Part shown: piece by piece, positions 1 through 5,791 of the stretch | Position numbering within the stretch: position 1 is the first letter of the stretch | How the letters are laid out: each line of letters opens with the position of its first letter | Source of the DNA: Planctomycetota bacterium | GTDB taxonomy: Bacteria; Planctomycetota; Phycisphaerae; WQYP01; JAJZKY01 | DNA length: 9,846 bases | Direction of reading: 5' to 3' | NCBI GenBank assembly: GCA_021803885.1 | Contig: JAJZKY010000131.1 | Coordinates: forward strand, 1-9,846 | The notes under the pieces: generated by a model | What the model was told of the DNA's origin: nothing | Databases searched by the model: none | The model's input: the letters and a program-made list of their open reading frames with translations, nothing else | Made by a program: the position numbers and the translations under genes

Positions 1-1977
1 AAGCTCTTTGGCTTCATAAGCGTCCCAAGCGGGATCGTCACCATGCTCTTTACCATCTCCCAAGGCCCAGCCGACTTCCGGGCTATATGCTTCCGCCCAC
101 CAACCGTCCAATTCCGAAAGATTCAGGCCGCCGTTTACCAGTACCTTCATACCGCTGGTGCCGGAGGCTTCCCAGGGTCGCCGTGGTGTATTGATCCATA
201 CATCCACGCCGCGGACCAGACGTTGGGCCAGACGCATGTCATAATCAGCCAGGAAAACAACATGCGGGCGAACTTCGGGACGCTGAATAAAGCGGATCCA
301 TTCCTGAACCAGCTGCTGACCGGCTTGATCCGCGGGATGCGCCTTGCCGGCGATAATGAGTTGCACGGGGCGTTGCGGGTTGGTCAGCAGGCTAATGAGC
401 CTGGCCTGATCATGCAGCAGCAGATTGGGGCGTTTATAAGTGGCGAACCGCCGCGCAAAGCCCAGTGTCAGCACATTGGGATCCAATAAATGACTCGCGG
501 CCTGCAATAATTCGCCCGCGTTTCCGGATGCCGCCAGTTGGCGGGATAGACGGATACGGGTGTGCTCCACCAATCGCGTTCGACTGGCGGTACGTAATTC
601 CCATAGAGCGGCATCGGGGATATTGTGAATTTTTTCGGCCAGGGTTTCTGTGTTGCCCAACCAGCGACCGGTTCCGCAGGTGCCCGCCCATACGGCGTCC
701 GCCGCCGCCGATTCCCAGCTTGGCGCATGAACGCCATTGGTCACGTAAGTCACCGGCACTTCATCTACCGGCCAACGCGGATATAAGGGGGCAAAAAGCT
801 CCCGGCTTACCTGCCCATGCAGACGGCTGACCGCATTGATTGCGCCACAGCCGCGCATGGCCAGATAGGCCATATTGAAGGGTTCATTATTATCCGCGGG
901 ATTGACTCGGCCCAGGGCGAATAAATCGTGGTGGGAAATGCCGAGTTTCTCCTGCGCATAGCGTCTCAGATATTGGCTGATCAGCGCGGGTGCAAAGCGG
1001 TCAAATCCCGCCGCTACCGCGGTATGCGTGGTAAAGAGATTGCCGGCACGCGTTACGGCCAGCGCCGCCGCAAACGGCAGGCCGGTCTTTTCCATGTAAC
1101 ATCTGGCACGTTCCAAAACCGCAAAGGCCGCATGACCTTCATTAAGATGGCACACTTCCGGATTAAGTCCCAGGGTTTCTAATAACCGCCAACCGCCAAT
1201 TCCCAGCAGCATTTCCTGTTTAAGCCGCAATTCCGGACCGCCACCGTATAGTTCACTGGTAATGCCCCGGTGAATGGGAAAATTGGCCATGTCGTTGCTA
1301 TCCAGCAGATAAAGTTTTCGTTGTCCTACCTGCACCTGCCAGGCACGCAGCCACACCGAATATCCAGGCAGAGAGATTTCCAGACGCAACCATTCTCCAT
1401 TGGCTTTACGTAATGGAGTGATGGGTAATTGCCCAGGATCATTGTAGGGATACAAGGCTTCTTGATTGCCATATCGATCTATGATCTGCCGGAAATAACC
1501 CTGCTGATAAAGCAATCCCACGCCCACCACGGGCACGCCCAGATCACTGGCGGATTTAAGCTGATCTCCGGCAACATTGCCCAGACCGCCCGAATATATC
1601 GGCAGCGCCTCGCTGAGCATGTATTCCATGCTGAAATAGGCGACGCAGGTAAGTGCCGATTGTGGATACCGTTCGCTGAACCACACCGGCGCCTCGGCCA
1701 TTTTTTTCTGAGTTTGCACCAGGGTGTTGACTTGAGCACGAAATTCCGGCCTGGCTTGCAGAGTCTGCAGTTTTTCCCGCGATACCGTCTGAAGAACCAG
1801 CCATGGGCTGCGCGTTTCTCCCCACAGTTGCGGATTGATTTGTCGCCATACGCCGTCGGCTGCACGGTTCCAGCACCATCGTAAATCCAAGGCCAGATTC
1901 GCCAATGTGCGAAACTCTTCCATTTCCATGGGGAATAAATTATATATGGAATTAACGCTGAAGTTACGTTCCGTCAT
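1..1977 (-). CDS. glgP: Alpha-glucan (glycogen) phosphorylase, C-terminus cut by window edge
   Basis: Cytoplasmic PLP enzyme that phosphorolyses alpha-1,4-glucan to glucose-1-phosphate. The reading frame is open without a stop from the ATG at 1977 to base 1 (659 codons). The N-terminus (residues about 8-60, with LALDLRWCWN and INPQLW) matches the DUF3417 domain that precedes the catalytic domain in the short bacterial alpha-glucan phosphorylases. Then come AYFSMEY and YSGGLGNVAGD (about 128-138), HLNEGH (277-282), LGFARRFATYKRP (505-517) and the PLP-lysine motif EASGTSGMK with Lys611 (codon at 145-147). Family members are about 820-860 residues, so roughly 200 residues lie beyond the left edge. 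The start is supported by AGGGG (1984-1988) six bases upstream and by the position of the DUF3417 domain. It is transcribed away from the DUF481 gene across a 447-base gap with its own promoter-like sequence, so it is probably an independent unit. No frameshift or lost motif is seen. Confidence 0.96.
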   Translation of the reverse strand, partial: MTERNFSVNSIYNLFPMEMEEFRTLANLALDLRWCWNRAADGVWRQINPQLWGETRSPWLVLQTVSREKLQTLQARPEFRAQVNTLVQTQKKMAEAPVWFSERYPQSALTCVAYFSMEYMLSEALPIYSGGLGNVAGDQLKSASDLGVPVVGVGLLYQQGYFRQIIDRYGNQEALYPYNDPGQLPITPLRKANGEWLRLEISLPGYSVWLRAWQVQVGQRKLYLLDSNDMANFPIHRGITSELYGGGPELRLKQEMLLGIGGWRLLETLGLNPEVCHLNEGHAAFAVLERARCYMEKTGLPFAAALAVTRAGNLFTTHTAVAAGFDRFAPALISQYLRRYAQEKLGISHHDLFALGRVNPADNNEPFNMAYLAMRGCGAINAVSRLHGQVSRELFAPLYPRWPVDEVPVTYVTNGVHAPSWESAAADAVWAGTCGTGRWLGNTETLAEKIHNIPDAALWELRTASRTRLVEHTRIRLSRQLAASGNAGELLQAASHLLDPNVLTLGFARRFATYKRPNLLLHDQARLISLLTNPQRPVQLIIAGKAHPADQAGQQLVQEWIRFIQRPEVRPHVVFLADYDMRLAQRLVRGVDVWINTPRRPWEASGTSGMKVLVNGGLNLSELDGWWAEAYSPEVGWALGDGKEHGDDPAWDAYEAKEL

Positions 1978-2026
1978 GCCAAACCCCTGTGCTTTGTTTC
2001 CAATACGTCACCGGCAGCTTCTAATC

Positions 2027-2054
2027 ATTATAGTGTCGTCAAGTCGTCCAACAA
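2027..2054 (-). promoter_or_regulatory. Probable sigma-70-type promoter of glgP
   Basis: On the minus strand there is a perfect -10 box TATAAT (2032-2027) preceded, after a 16-base spacer, by TTGTTG (2054-2049) as a weak -35. A transcript would begin near 2020 and have a leader of about 43 bases before the glgP ATG. The perfect -10 is what is seen; promoter function is inferred. Confidence 0.5.
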
Positions 2055-2255
2055 TGACGCGTGGCAATCTGTGCTACGGGTACGTAAACTCTGATGCTGA
2101 TGGTCGCACGGGGGAAAGATGTATCTGGATGGAAACAGATGTTTGGCAACGCCGGTAGATGGCTTCGATGGACTGCTTAAAATTATTTTTATCGACTTTT
2201 ACATGTAGTTACGGGCGGCATCATTCGTTGCATCACGGCGAGAGTGTTTTAATTC

Positions 2256-2295
2256 GCGGCATGGTCATGCCGCAGTCCAAAAGAAAACGTTGGAC
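2256..2295. other. Two adjacent hairpins in the glgP-DUF481 gap
   Basis: GCGGCATG (2256-2263) is followed after two bases by its exact reverse complement CATGCCGC (2266-2273). One base further, GTCCAA (2275-2280) pairs with TTGGAC (2290-2295) across nine bases. They lie about 130 bases past the DUF481 stop. Neither strand has a T-run after the stems, so this is not a standard intrinsic terminator; it may still mark an mRNA end or a protein-binding site. The rest of the gap 1978-2424 shows only the glgP promoter and the small ORF at 2321-2407. Confidence 0.4.
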
Positions 2296-2320
2296 ACCTT
2301 TTCACCTTGCAAATTAGAAT

Positions 2321-2407
2321 TTAGTCTCTTACCGGAAATATCTTGTACTTCTTGCCCAACATTTTTTTGGACATCATAATCGGCGGCTGGAGATTCCCGA
2401 TGAACAC
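2321..2407 (-). CDS. Possible 28-codon ORF or gene remnant after the DUF481 gene
   Basis: Just past the DUF481 stop, a different minus frame is open from about 2422 to a TAA at 2323-2321. It can start at GTG 2407 or ATG 2377/2374 and reads as a protein-like sequence (VFIGNLQPPIMM, then SKKMLGKKYKIF) with a strongly basic end. Codon choice resembles the neighbouring genes. There is no convincing ribosome binding site and I recognise no family. It could be a small protein, the tail of a decayed gene, or chance. Confidence 0.2.
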   Translation of the reverse strand: MFIGNLQPPIMMSKKMLGKKYKIFPVRD

Positions 2408-2424
2408 GGCTTCAAAAGGACCTG

Positions 2425-3462
2425 TTAGAACTTAAAAAACATGGAGGCAATGACCAGCGTGTCATTGCGTTTACGCCCCAGCTCACCGGCGGTGTTGTCA
2501 TAATTATCTGTAAAACTGGCCTGCAAGCCGAATCCACGCGCTATCTCCGGCAAAGCAAAGCTTATAGCACTTACCGCGCTGGCCTGATAATTGTATGCGT
2601 TTTCCAGAGAGGTGATATATTGCACAGTTTGTGTGAATTTCGTGCGGTTATTGACCCTGTACATAAAGTGCAGACCGCCGGTACCGTTGATATAACTGAC
2701 TGACTGGCCATGAAAGTAGCGTTCATACGTGAAACCAGGCCCGCCACGGACATCAAGTTCCATTTTCTTGTTCTGAAAAAGGTAATAACCGAGACCGGCA
2801 TCATTATTAGAGCGTATGGAAATGCCCATGATGGCGTCATAACGGTTACCGTTCTCGGCAAACAAAAACAGCTTTTTAGCCCATTGGGGTTTGAATTCAT
2901 TCAACGCCCGCCGCCAGATTTCATCCGTCTGGAAAAATCCCAGGGATTGGACATCATTGGTCATGCCGTAACCACCGGTGAGTTGGATACTCACGGCATT
3001 GGGTTTGGCGTGGTAATGAAACTTCAAGGCCCCGGTAAACTGGGTACTGTTGGTATTGCCGGCAGCATCCATAGCTCCGAGGTCTAATTCATTATGCCAG
3101 TCAGGACCAAACCAGGATGTGGCCACAGGGGGCTTCGTCGGTGGAACGGGCAGATTTACCGGTGTAGCGGTCCAACCCCTTCCGCTGGCTGCGGGAGCCA
3201 GCGTAGCCATTTGGGGGGCCGTCTTGGCTGGGACCAGTTCCACCGGGGTGTTGCTGGACAGGGTTTTAATATCAGCGATGGAAATGGACAGGACCCCCGC
3301 ATAGTTAGTTTTGACCGTTACATGCAAGGCCCCAACGCGGGTAATCGTTCCGGTGATGTGATCGCCATTTTTTAATATCACTGTACCCGCCCGTACCCCA
3401 CCGCCGACTGCAATTATCGCGCTAAATGCCAGAATTGATACCATCCGTCGCAGCTTGAACAT
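2425..3462 (-). CDS. DUF481-type outer-membrane beta-barrel protein
   Basis: 345-residue exported protein resembling the DUF481 (YdiY-like) family of salt- or stress-linked outer-membrane proteins of unknown molecular role. Residues 1-25 form a signal peptide (basic MFKLRR, hydrophobic core, cleavage probably after VRA). Residues 27-75 (VILKNGDHITGTI, then IADIKTL) are the small beta domain often found before the barrel. A Pro/Ala-rich linker follows at about 77-115. Residues about 119-345 alternate polar and hydrophobic strands with many aromatics and end in MFFKF; a terminal Phe is the usual signature for outer-membrane barrel assembly. Start: ATG at 3462 with AAGGGA eight bases upstream; Met7 is a less likely alternative because it would remove the basic start of the signal peptide. 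It stands alone between the repeat island and glgP, with its own promoter-like sequence. Substrate and function cannot be read from the sequence. Confidence 0.88.
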   Translation of the reverse strand: MFKLRRMVSILAFSAIIAVGGGVRAGTVILKNGDHITGTITRVGALHVTVKTNYAGVLSISIADIKTLSSNTPVELVPAKTAPQMATLAPAASGRGWTATPVNLPVPPTKPPVATSWFGPDWHNELDLGAMDAAGNTNSTQFTGALKFHYHAKPNAVSIQLTGGYGMTNDVQSLGFFQTDEIWRRALNEFKPQWAKKLFLFAENGNRYDAIMGISIRSNNDAGLGYYLFQNKKMELDVRGGPGFTYERYFHGQSVSYINGTGGLHFMYRVNNRTKFTQTVQYITSLENAYNYQASAVSAISFALPEIARGFGLQASFTDNYDNTAGELGRKRNDTLVIASMFFKF

Positions 3463-3510
3463 ACTCGAATTCCCTTAACATTAACTTATGAACTACAAAC
3501 TAATTTATAA

Positions 3511-3539
3511 AATTTACCCGCGATGACCTGACCGGTCAA
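3511..3539 (-). promoter_or_regulatory. Probable promoter of the DUF481 gene
   Basis: Minus strand TTGACC (3539-3534, 5 of 6 to the -35 consensus), a 17-base spacer, then TAAATT (3516-3511, 4 of 6 to the -10 consensus). The start codon is 48 bases beyond the -10, leaving room for a short leader with the AAGGGA ribosome site. Box spacing and match are seen; activity is inferred. Confidence 0.5.
3524..3538. promoter_or_regulatory. Palindromic operator candidate over the -35 box
   Basis: TGACCGGTCA (3529-3538) is a perfect 10-base palindrome overlapping the -35 box of the DUF481 promoter, and a further TGACC half-site directly precedes it (3524-3528). Such a position would suit a repressor dimer. 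No regulator gene is visible in the window, so the binding protein is unknown. Confidence 0.35.
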
Positions 3540-3639
3540 ATGGATATGTCACTGAAGTCCAATAAATGTAGCAGAGTCAAAATATAATTTCCAGGATGAT
3601 TGTAACTCGGCCCTGGGAGAGGATTCAGAGCGCCGTACA

Positions 3640-3660
3640 ACACCCAACACCCAACACCCA
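3640..3660. repeat. Heptamer tandem array, ACACCCA x3
   Basis: Three perfect head-to-tail copies of ACACCCA. This is the first of several 7-base arrays in the gap 3463-4276. The 150 bases before it (after the DUF481 promoter) are AT-rich and show nothing else I can name. Confidence 0.9.
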
Positions 3661-3745
3661 ATGCATAGCCACCGTCTTCGGCGGCGGCTTCAGAATCGGT
3701 AACCATTCACAACCCGGTAACCAACATCGTCCACCCTGCAGCTGC

Positions 3746-3803
3746 GCCGCAATGAGTAATGAGTAATGAGTAATGAGACGGCCTGGCGGCCTTAATGAGG
3801 CGT
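3746..3803. repeat. Repeat unit A: AATGAGT array plus GC-rich core
   Basis: A GCCGC pentamer, then AATGAGT x3 plus AATGAG (3751-3777), then ACGGCCTGGCGGCCTTAATG and a GAGGCG tail. The same modular unit recurs as unit B at 3955-4003 with two substitutions in the shared core and one heptamer fewer, so the whole module was duplicated or inserted twice. Confidence 0.8.
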
Positions 3804-3830
3804 ATCGCTGCGCTACACTTAATATTGAAC

Positions 3831-3854
3831 CGCAAAGGCGCAAAGAACGCAAAG
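3831..3854. repeat. CGCAAAG short repeat, three copies
   Basis: CGCAAAG occurs at 3831-3837, 3839-3845 and 3848-3854 with 1-2 base spacers. It directly precedes the CATTGCT array. Similar GCAAAG strings are, from memory, common in intergenic repeats of environmental bacteria; no function is known to me. Confidence 0.7.
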
Positions 3855-3856
3855 AT

Positions 3857-3910
3857 CATTGCTCATTGCTCATTGCTCATTGCTCATTGCTCATTGCTCA
3901 TTGCTCATTG
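3857..3910. repeat. Heptamer tandem array, CATTGCT x7
   Basis: Seven perfect copies of CATTGCT (3857-3905) and a partial eighth. Its reverse complement is an AATGAGC array, one base different from the AATGAGT array of unit A about 80 bases upstream. Period 7 leaves all frames open, which creates meaningless ORFs here. Confidence 0.95.
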
Positions 3911-3954
3911 ATGTCTGTTTGTTTTTACAACAGAGGAAGCGGAGGAACGATCAT

Positions 3955-4003
3955 GGCGCAATGAATAATGAATAATGAGACGGCTTGGCGGCCTTAATGA
4001 GAC
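3955..4003. repeat. Repeat unit B: AATGAAT array plus GC-rich core
   Basis: Second copy of the 3746-3803 module: GGCGC, AATGAAT x2 plus AATGAG (3960-3979), then ACGGCTTGGCGGCCTTAATG and GAGACG. After this point the two copies diverge. The pentamer, the heptamer type and one core base differ from unit A, so the duplication is not recent or has been edited by heptamer slippage. Confidence 0.8.
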
Positions 4004-4054
4004 GTTACGTTTCGCGTTGCTTAAAAATTAAAGGAGTCATTATTTGCATTTCAT

Positions 4055-4091
4055 GACTCATTATTCATTTCTGGCGGGATAAACCCGCCGG
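4055..4091. repeat. Inverted heptamer copy and GC hairpin
   Basis: CTCATTATTCATT (4055-4067) is the exact reverse complement of 3967-3979 in unit B, so the two can pair. It is followed by CTGGCGGG (4071-4078), a 5-base ATAAA loop, and CCCGCCGG (4084-4091), an 8-base-pair hairpin with one G-T pair. No T-run follows on either strand, so it is not a typical terminator. Confidence 0.6.
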
Positions 4092-4115
4092 CTCGCATTT
4101 CCCTCGTCGCTTCTC

Positions 4116-4146
4116 CTAAATGCTAAATACTACTCATTATTCATTG
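4116..4146. repeat. Degenerate heptamers CTAAATG/CTAAATA and inverted AATGAAT copy
   Basis: CTAAATG-CTAAATA (4116-4129) is a two-copy 7-base repeat. CTCATTATTCATTG (4133-4146) follows and is again the reverse complement of the unit B array. These form the right end of the repeat island; bases 4176-4276 beyond it, leading to the rnhB stop, show nothing I recognise. Confidence 0.5.
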
Positions 4147-4153
4147 TTTATTA

Positions 4154-4175
4154 TTCACGGTTATGGCCCCGTGAA
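4154..4175 (-). terminator. Weak terminator-like hairpin downstream of rnhB
   Basis: TTCACGG (4154-4160) and CCGTGAA (4169-4175) form a perfect 7-base-pair stem with an 8-base loop, about 100 bases past the rnhB stop. On the minus strand it is followed by TAATAAAC, which is AT-rich but not a T-run. It may end the rnhB transcript; evidence is the stem and its position only. Confidence 0.25.
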
Positions 4176-4276
4176 CGATTACCCAGAATCTTATCCCAAC
4201 GCGCGTAAAACGGAACGCAATCATGGTGTCCAAAAATATGTTGCGCTAAAAGTTTAAGATTTTTCCAATTAGGGGA

Positions 4277-5260
4277 TTATTTAATACGAACCACCATTTC
4301 CCGTTTGATTCCCAGACGGGGAAACTCCGGTTCGGCCCGAGCCAGCCAGCGCATGGCATCGGTGTAATAACCGGCGGTGGGTTCGAGGTCAGGAAGGCTC
4401 CGCTCCCACCATTGATTAAACATGGTCATATATAACTCCCGTACATATTTGCATATCATGCTGGCCAGCGCGGTGGCCAGACAATACTGTTCCGCTTTTT
4501 CACGGAATATGATCAGTGTATTGCCACGGGCGGTGCAGATTAAATACCTGCTTTCCGGCGCTGATTCCAATATCACTTTCAGCGGCCAGCCGGGAAATGT
4601 CTCAAGCAGCAGTCGCGTGTAATGATCACGCCCTCCCTGTTTGTCCACCAATAGCAGAAGATCTGATTCATGGAACCGATCATGCAGGTTCCGGGCGTGC
4701 ATCATCGTGATGCTGGTAAGAACCGCGGCTTTGTTGGCCGTGGCGGCCACCAGGCGATTAAATTCCGGGACATCCATTACGCGCGTCCATAACCCCGCCG
4801 GTGGTGTATTACCGCTGCTGATAACACTTTGCAGCATACGGGCGGCAATGGTAATGGCACCGGCTTCACCAAACGCGGGTACAGGTGCATTGCCTGACCA
4901 CGGTGGCGCCGGTTCGTGCGCCGGTCCGGGAGAATGGGAAAGCCTCGCCAAAAGTTCATTCCAATTCACCGGTGCGGGAGCGGCATTGGGAAGCAACCGG
5001 AGCATGGTCAAAATAGCGCGTTCCATGTATTTATCGCCATCAGCCAGACGGTGAACCACTTTGCTGTCAGCAATAATCAATTGACCGGATTTAACGGGTG
5101 GTTTGGCTACTACCATGGGTGAAAGTTTTTGCCACAACTGTCGGGCGGGTGTGATATCCGAAACATTTAGCGGTTCAGGAAACCGAAACGCCGCCGCTGA
5201 TACCACCAGTGGCCCTAAAAGAGGCCCGTACCCAGCTTCATCAATTCCGGCGATCAGCAT
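4277..5260 (-). CDS. rnhB: Divergent ribonuclease HII-like protein
   Basis: 327-residue cytoplasmic protein related to RNase HII, which nicks the RNA strand of RNA:DNA hybrids and at single ribonucleotides in DNA. Visible motifs: GIDEAGYGPLLGP at 5-17 (catalytic Asp7, Glu8), ADSK at 64-67, VDKQGG at 205-210 (Asp206 in the place of the third acidic residue), ALASMICKYVRE at 264-275 in the place of the usual AKxxRD segment, and a family-like C-terminus (TAGYYTD, 295-301). Odd points: the substrate-reading G-R-G is G-Y-G, the fourth carboxylate is Glu275 rather than Asp, and at 327 residues it is longer than the usual 200-230, with an inserted region at about 100-200. It may therefore have altered specificity. 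ATG 5260 is the only sensible start since the family motif follows at once; there is no ribosome binding site before it. It looks monocistronic. Confidence 0.85.
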   Translation of the reverse strand: MLIAGIDEAGYGPLLGPLVVSAAAFRFPEPLNVSDITPARQLWQKLSPMVVAKPPVKSGQLIIADSKVVHRLADGDKYMERAILTMLRLLPNAAPAPVNWNELLARLSHSPGPAHEPAPPWSGNAPVPAFGEAGAITIAARMLQSVISSGNTPPAGLWTRVMDVPEFNRLVAATANKAAVLTSITMMHARNLHDRFHESDLLLLVDKQGGRDHYTRLLLETFPGWPLKVILESAPESRYLICTARGNTLIIFREKAEQYCLATALASMICKYVRELYMTMFNQWWERSLPDLEPTAGYYTDAMRWLARAEPEFPRLGIKREMVVRIK

Positions 5261-5268
5261 GGCTGACT

Positions 5269-5297
5269 TATATAATCAGTCCTACTGCCCATGGCAA
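5269..5297 (-). promoter_or_regulatory. Promoter of rnhB, probably giving a leaderless mRNA
   Basis: Minus strand TTGCCA (5297-5292), an exact 17-base spacer, then TATATA (5274-5269). Only eight bases separate the -10 from the rnhB ATG, so transcription should begin at or within a few bases of the start codon. These eight bases (AGTCAGCC) hold no Shine-Dalgarno sequence, which fits a leaderless message. Confidence 0.5.
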
Positions 5298-5338
5298 CTG
5301 ATGCTTTCAAAAGGAAACGGCAGATAGCGAGGTTCTGG

Positions 5339-5379
5339 AACTCCCACGGCTGCAGCAAGCGGCTGCGGACGTGGGAGTT
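5339..5379. ncRNA. Long near-perfect hairpin, possible structured RNA
   Basis: AACTCCCACG (5339-5348) pairs exactly with CGTGGGAGTT (5370-5379). Inside, GCAGC (5352-5356) pairs with GCTGC (5362-5366) around a 5-base loop, and of the three positions between them only one (G5349/A5369) is a true mismatch. The stem is therefore about 17 pairs out of 18. It sits in the 293-base gap upstream of the rnhB promoter. No T-run follows on either strand. It could be a small RNA, a processing site or a small palindromic mobile repeat; strand is undecided. Confidence 0.4.
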
Positions 5380-5407
5380 GGAAGATGGCGGTACCGGTAA
5401 TGTTAGT

Positions 5408-5426
5408 CGGCACTTTGAATGTGCCG
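5408..5426. other. Small hairpin CGGCAC/GTGCCG
   Basis: CGGCAC (5408-5413) and GTGCCG (5421-5426) form a 6-base-pair stem with a 7-base loop, 29 bases right of the long hairpin. Function is unknown; it is listed because three hairpins cluster in this gap. Confidence 0.3.
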
Positions 5427-5519
5427 GTGCGATCACTGCGACATACCTGACGCTGCTTGAATTTCTATGGCGGCGCTCTTGATCGGCATCGCCACGCCTT
5501 GCGGTGAATCATGGATGCA

Positions 5520-5544
5520 GGAACTTAACGCACAATTAAGTTCC
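5520..5544 (-). terminator. Hairpin just after the 61-residue ORF
   Basis: GGAACTTAA (5520-5528) and TTAAGTTCC (5536-5544) form a perfect 9-base-pair stem with a 7-base loop, ten bases past the stop of the 5554-5739 ORF. The position suits a transcription end for the genes to its right, but no T-run follows, so terminator function is uncertain. Confidence 0.35.
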
Positions 5545-5553
5545 AAATAGTCG

Positions 5554-5739
5554 TTACGCTGGTTGGTGCGCGGATTCTGGAGCATTATCCGTCATATAGC
5601 CACCGGCTTTGCCGGTGGTGGAGTATTCAATGGTAATGCCAATCGGGAAGTTATTACGTCCCATTCCGTAGGCGATGTCCGGATTCATGCAGCGTATATT
5701 TAACGGCCAGCTCAATATTTTAATGCCGGGGAGTGCCAT
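5554..5739 (-). CDS. Small protein of unknown function (61 aa)
   Basis: An ATG-initiated frame of 61 codons with gene-like codon use (mostly C, G or T in third positions) and a balanced composition, for example IKILSWPLNI, NNFPIGITIEYS and GKAGGYMTD. I do not recognise a family. There is no signal peptide or membrane segment. The only ribosome-site-like element is a weak GGA six bases before the ATG. It lies 52 bases downstream of the small membrane protein gene on the same strand and could share its transcript. Within it, codons around 5600-5618 contain a perfect 8-base-pair hairpin (CCACCGGC/GCCGGTGG, 3-base loop). A stop lies 33 bases upstream in frame, so it cannot be much longer. It may be a real small gene or a remnant. 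Confidence 0.42.
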   Translation of the reverse strand: MALPGIKILSWPLNIRCMNPDIAYGMGRNNFPIGITIEYSTTGKAGGYMTDNAPESAHQPA

Positions 5740-5791
5740 GAAAATTCCATGAACGTAGTGCCGTGGTAGGCATCAGGTTAGCAGGTCGGTA

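Noticed and set aside
43..489. Plus-strand 148-codon ORF
   Set aside because: It is the reverse shadow of the glgP catalytic region including the PLP-lysine motif.
1835..2158. Plus-strand ORF spanning the glgP start and promoter
   Set aside because: It overlaps the DUF3417 coding region antisense and has no protein-like features.
2256..2273. Intrinsic terminator
   Set aside because: The stem is perfect, but neither strand has the required T-run; kept only as a hairpin.
3625..3852. Minus-strand 75-codon ORF
   Set aside because: It runs through the ACACCCA and AATGAGT arrays and unit A, and has no ribosome site or recognisable domain.
3857..3910. CRISPR array
   Set aside because: The units are 7 bases with no spacers, and no cas gene is present.
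3773..3964. Plus-strand 63-codon ORF with HCSLLIAHCSLLIAHC repeats
   Set aside because: It is produced by the CATTGCT array, whose 7-base period keeps all frames open; no ribosome site and no other protein-like sequence.
5271..5276. Plus-strand promoter from TATAAT at 5271-5276
   Set aside because: There is no -35-like hexamer at the right distance on the plus strand and no plus-strand gene downstream; the same bases better serve the minus-strand rnhB promoter.
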